NCBI RefSeq assembly: GCF_949628215.1
Contig: NC_134311.1
Location: 24,118,582 to 24,182,581 of the forward strand
Direction of reading: 5' to 3'
DNA length: 64,000 nucleotides
From: Phalacrocorax aristotelis
Taxonomy: Eukaryota > Chordata > Aves > Suliformes > Phalacrocoracidae
Shown in pieces: positions 62,501 through 64,000 of this stretch. The notes below the pieces were generated by a model. It did no database searches. It saw only the letters and a program-made list of their open reading frames with translations, and was not told where the DNA came from. How positions within the stretch are numbered: position 1 is the stretch's first letter; each line of letters opens with the position of its first letter. Position numbers and translations under genes: made by a program.

Positions 62501-63935
62501 CTACTTGTCCAAGCATTTAATTCCAGTGTTGCTTATGGAAGTATTTATGATTTACACTTGTGTCAGGCACATGGTAATATCCACCTGCTTTTTTCCCCTA
62601 CGCCAGTAACTTGACAGGCCCTTGTTTAACTGACTACACAACGGAACACTGGGAAGTCCTCATCTTTGGTCTGTTAAATACAAACCCAGAATTTTGCTGA
62701 ATTTGAATACTATAACAGAATCTCACATAAGCGGAGACGATACATGTTAACATTTTGAACTGAAATAAAAATCAAATGGATGATGAATGATGTATATTTG
62801 TGTACAACAATACTTGGAAACATCAAGCTAGCTGGTTGCGACATAAAGCAAGCATGTGCTGCTACAGCTTATGCATACAGATGAATTTCATGCATACATA
62901 CCAGTTTCTTTTATGAGATAACTTGTCACATGCTGCATTATCTGGCTTTCCACATTAGCAAGTAAGACTAAGCACAATCAATATCACAGAGACCAAAATG
63001 CAAGTAAAACAAACACAATACTTCCATGGTTTCTGCTGTCATAGAAACCTGAAGGGAATGAATTTTAATCCTATATCCAATCCAATCCAATTGGAAATAA
63101 ATATGCAGAAAATTTTACTTCTCAAGAGTTTTTCAGGATTAACTACCACTCTTTCTGAATGAGAAAAAAATGTCCGATAGAATTACAGCAATAAAATTTA
63201 CAAAATCTTATATCTGACAAACCAAGGTAATCTGAAAACTCATAAAATGCTTCGATTATCCCAGTGACCATTTTATAGTAGTTACTTGTATTATGACAAT
63301 TCTTCACTTCCTGCAACTACTATATCCTGTGTTTACCTTGTTTTAGCATAACTATTATCAAATCGCTAAGCAGAAGTCTTGAGAGTAGAAAATATACTTT
63401 ATGTTCCAAAAAGCACTGGTATTGTGGCATTGGTATACATTCTTTCTTCCATATGGAGGGGGAAAGAACCCCACTGAAATACCTCTAAAATGAGGGAGAA
63501 CATTTCCGTAATTAGGAAAACTGTTGCGTAAAATACTTCCAAGCATCAACTGATATTCCCTTCAGATTTTGCTAATGTGGATCACAGCTTACATTGCATT
63601 TCATTGTATAAAATTAATCCCTAACCCACCTCCTGTATGTTCTGTTTCCCAGCTTCCCTCACCACGTTTAGGCTGCTGTAAAGAGAAATGCCTGTTCTCT
63701 GGTGGCCTCAAGGTAGACTCTAGTCTGTGAAATTTGTGAATTCTGTCTCTGACAAGAATAGTATTGTCCCTCTCATCATGATTTGTGATCTCTCTGGCAA
63801 GATCCTTCTTTTGGACTACATTAGCAATCTCAGCTACAAGATCTGATTCTGCCTTTTCTGTAGGGTTATGCTTATGCACATGCACAACATCTTCCCTTTC
63901 TCCTAGCAGCTTGGAAAGGAGTGAATAGAAATCAC
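41392..63935 (-). CDS. PAM: Peptidylglycine alpha-amidating monooxygenase, PAL domain to C terminus (12 exons)
   Basis: PAM converts glycine-extended peptides to amides in secretory granules: PHM hydroxylates the glycine alpha carbon, then PAL cleaves the product. Exons here, 5' to 3' on the minus strand: 63935-63630, 58578-58449, 53053-52937, 52425-52353, 51829-51622, 50964-50764, 48000-47882, 46887-46788, 45414-45361, 43938-43735, 42161-42105, 41573-41392. They total 1,751 nt in one continuous frame to TGA (41,394-41,392), or 582 residues. The PAL zinc histidines are all visible (LPHGLS, IPHSLA, MPHDVV), as are the Arg of HRGDHVWD, the Tyr of SDGYCNSR and the Arg of [11 protein letters not shown] transmembrane helix and cytosolic routing tail follow. 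The PHM exons lie beyond 64,000. GIN1 converges on it, as in other vertebrates. Confidence 0.96.
42105..42161 (-). CDS. PAM: PAM cytosolic-tail exon 1
   Basis: A 57-nt exon encoding [20 protein letters not shown], the first part of the cytosolic tail. Acceptor ATTTTTCAG, donor AGAG/GTAAGT. Confidence 0.93.
43735..43938 (-). CDS. PAM: PAM transmembrane exon
   Basis: Encodes a hydrophilic stalk ([18 protein letters not shown]), then a single helix read as [20 protein letters not shown], followed by the stop-transfer IRWRK. In mammals skipping this exon gives soluble PAM. Its 204-nt length is a multiple of three, so skipping would keep the frame. Confidence 0.94.
43939..45360. other. PAM intron before the transmembrane exon
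   Basis: AT-rich; contains a T run at about 44,417-44,435. The other C-terminal introns (41,574-42,104; 42,162-43,734; 45,415-46,787; 46,888-47,881) show no recognisable repeat or extra exon. Confidence 0.5.
45361..45414 (-). CDS. PAM: PAM 54-nt juxtamembrane exon
   Basis: Encodes [18 protein letters not shown], the luminal linker between PAL and the membrane. The 54-nt length matches the equivalent mammalian exon as I recall it. Acceptor TTTTACAG, donor AAAAG/GTTAGT. Confidence 0.92.
46788..46887 (-). CDS. PAM: PAM exon, end of PAL domain (third zinc histidine)
   Basis: Encodes [20 protein letters not shown], then [13 protein letters not shown]. The His of MPHDVV is the third zinc ligand, so the zinc site is complete. 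Donor GAAA/GTATGT. Confidence 0.95.
47882..48000 (-). CDS. PAM: PAM exon, PAL domain (LFAVNG segment)
   Basis: Encodes [20 protein letters not shown], then [20 protein letters not shown]. The junction gives [10 protein letters not shown], one residue longer than the mammalian PGFLFAVNG I recall. Acceptor GTGGTTGCAG, donor AAAG/GTAGAG. Confidence 0.94.
48490..50160 (+). mobile_element. Ancient, heavily decayed CR1/L3-like LINE
   Basis: Scattered but collinear CR1 landmarks, plus strand: TTCGACAAGTTGGAGGTTAA (48,556), TCTACAAGAAGGGCTCAGAA (48,718), TTCATCAATGACCTGAAGAA (49,137), ATGTTGGGCATCATCAGAAA (49,471) and, at the 3' end, ACAGGGCACTGGGCTATATG and TTTCTTATGTTCTTG (to about 50,157). That 3' end matches old amniote CR1/L3-type elements rather than the ATTCTATGA tail of bird CR1. 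It has no usable reading frame. It fills most of the PAM intron 48,001-50,763. Confidence 0.75.
50764..50964 (-). CDS. PAM: PAM exon, PAL domain (second zinc histidine)
   Basis: Encodes [20 protein letters not shown], then [20 protein letters not shown] and [20 protein letters not shown]. The His of IPHSLA is the second zinc ligand and the Arg in ADRENG is an active-site residue. Donor CCAG/GTAATT. Confidence 0.96.
50965..51621. other. Short PAM introns in the PAL region
   Basis: AT-rich intron; 51,830-52,352 and 52,426-52,936 are similar. The repeat ATGAATTTATGAATTT near 51,160 is the only small feature noticed. Confidence 0.45.
51622..51829 (-). CDS. PAM: PAM exon, PAL domain (active-site tyrosine)
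   Basis: Encodes [16 protein letters not shown], then [36 protein letters not shown] and YVMQWGE. The Tyr of SDGYCNSR corresponds to the PAL catalytic tyrosine. Acceptor is an A-rich tract ending AAAAG; donor AGAAG/GTACAG. Confidence 0.95.
52353..52425 (-). CDS. PAM: PAM exon, PAL domain (first zinc histidine)
   Basis: Short 73-nt exon encoding [20 protein letters not shown] then VALHQ. The His of LPHGLS is the first PAL zinc ligand, and the block is the first of the NHL-type beta-propeller repeats. Donor CATCAG/GTATGT. Confidence 0.95.
52937..53053 (-). CDS. PAM: PAM exon, PAL domain ([10 protein letters not shown] segment)
   Basis: Encodes [20 protein letters not shown], then [19 protein letters not shown]. 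Acceptor TTTGTATAG, donor GTCT/GTAAGT; the leucine codon is split. Confidence 0.95.
53054..58448. other. PAM 5.4-kb intron in the PAL domain
   Basis: No exon or mobile element recognised. The segment 55,890-56,150 has the texture of a conserved non-coding element (see findings). The 115-codon ORF at 56,893-57,240 (minus) resembles nothing I know. Confidence 0.45.
58449..58578 (-). CDS. PAM: PAM exon, start of PAL domain
   Basis: Encodes [20 protein letters not shown], then [20 protein letters not shown] and WDEN. The Arg in HRGDHVWD corresponds to a PAL active-site arginine. Donor AAAA/GTAAGT. Confidence 0.95.
58579..63629. other. PAM 5-kb intron after exon A
   Basis: AT-rich intron with the 12-bp minisatellite at 60,053-60,143. 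Otherwise no repeat or exon is recognised; 61,690-61,800 is rich in TAATTA-type words. Confidence 0.45.
60053..60143 (+). repeat. 12-bp minisatellite (ACACAGACACCC)n followed by a C run
   Basis: About six near-perfect copies of ACACAGACACCC, preceded by CACACACAGAGACACCC and followed by a C-rich run (60,128-60,143). On the minus strand, the sense strand of PAM, it reads as regularly spaced GGG triplets. ORFs crossing it encode repetitive peptides and are not genes. Confidence 0.95.
63630..63935 (-). CDS. PAM: PAM exon A (PHM-PAL linker)
   Basis: Encodes [20 protein letters not shown], then [17 protein letters not shown] and [20 protein letters not shown]. It is 306 nt, near the mammalian size. 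In mammals this exon is alternatively spliced, and the paired lysines in QKKD let prohormone convertases separate PHM from PAL; both lysines are kept here. Acceptor TTTCTGTGCAG, donor GGAG/GTGGGT. Confidence 0.93.
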
Positions 63936-64000
63936 CTGCACAGAAAAGAGAAAAGATAAGAGGAAAGGAGGGAAAAAACAATTATAACAGATCATGTAGT

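Overview
This is vertebrate nuclear DNA, almost certainly from a bird. The window holds intron-split genes with GT-AG junctions, CR1 LINE copies of three ages, two LTR pieces of avian endogenous-retrovirus type, and the conserved gene block PPIP5K2 - GIN1 - PAM. I cannot name the species. Exon borders below were placed by hand from splice sites, reading frame and remembered protein families, not by alignment software.

Layout. (1) About 1-17,700, minus strand: 5' part of PPIP5K2 (diphosphoinositol pentakisphosphate kinase 2). Six coding exons encode residues 1-258, and the rest of the gene lies beyond position 1. Intron 1 (about 11 kb) holds a solo LTR and a relic of a tRNA-derived SINE. (2) About 17,000-18,460: one CpG island, read as a bidirectional promoter between head-to-head PPIP5K2 (minus) and GIN1 (plus), with ETS-, NRF1- and ZNF143/THAP11-like sites. 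(3) 21,273-29,056, plus strand: complete coding region of GIN1, a host gene domesticated from a Gypsy-type integrase, in seven coding exons (527 codons plus stop). (4) About 29,400-40,750: intergenic DNA between the converging 3' ends of GIN1 and PAM, with a 2.8-kb broken CR1 (plus) and a 0.6-kb CR1 tail (minus). (5) About 40,750-64,000, minus strand: 3' half of PAM (peptidylglycine alpha-amidating monooxygenase). Twelve exons run from the PHM-PAL linker (exon A) through the PAL lyase domain, transmembrane exon and cytosolic tail to the stop codon. Its introns hold a very old CR1 and a 12-bp minisatellite.

The three genes do not form one pathway. PPIP5K2 makes inositol pyrophosphates, PAM amidates peptide hormones, and GIN1 has no established function. 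The coding frame is continuous through every exon listed, so all three look intact here. I found no CRISPR array, operon or clearly new system. The points most worth a second look are the retained catalytic-type residues and shifted tail of GIN1, a duplicated hairpin-bearing segment in its 3' UTR, a G-run minisatellite in a PAM intron, an unexplained 132-codon ORF in a PPIP5K2 intron, and the SINE relic next to the solo LTR.
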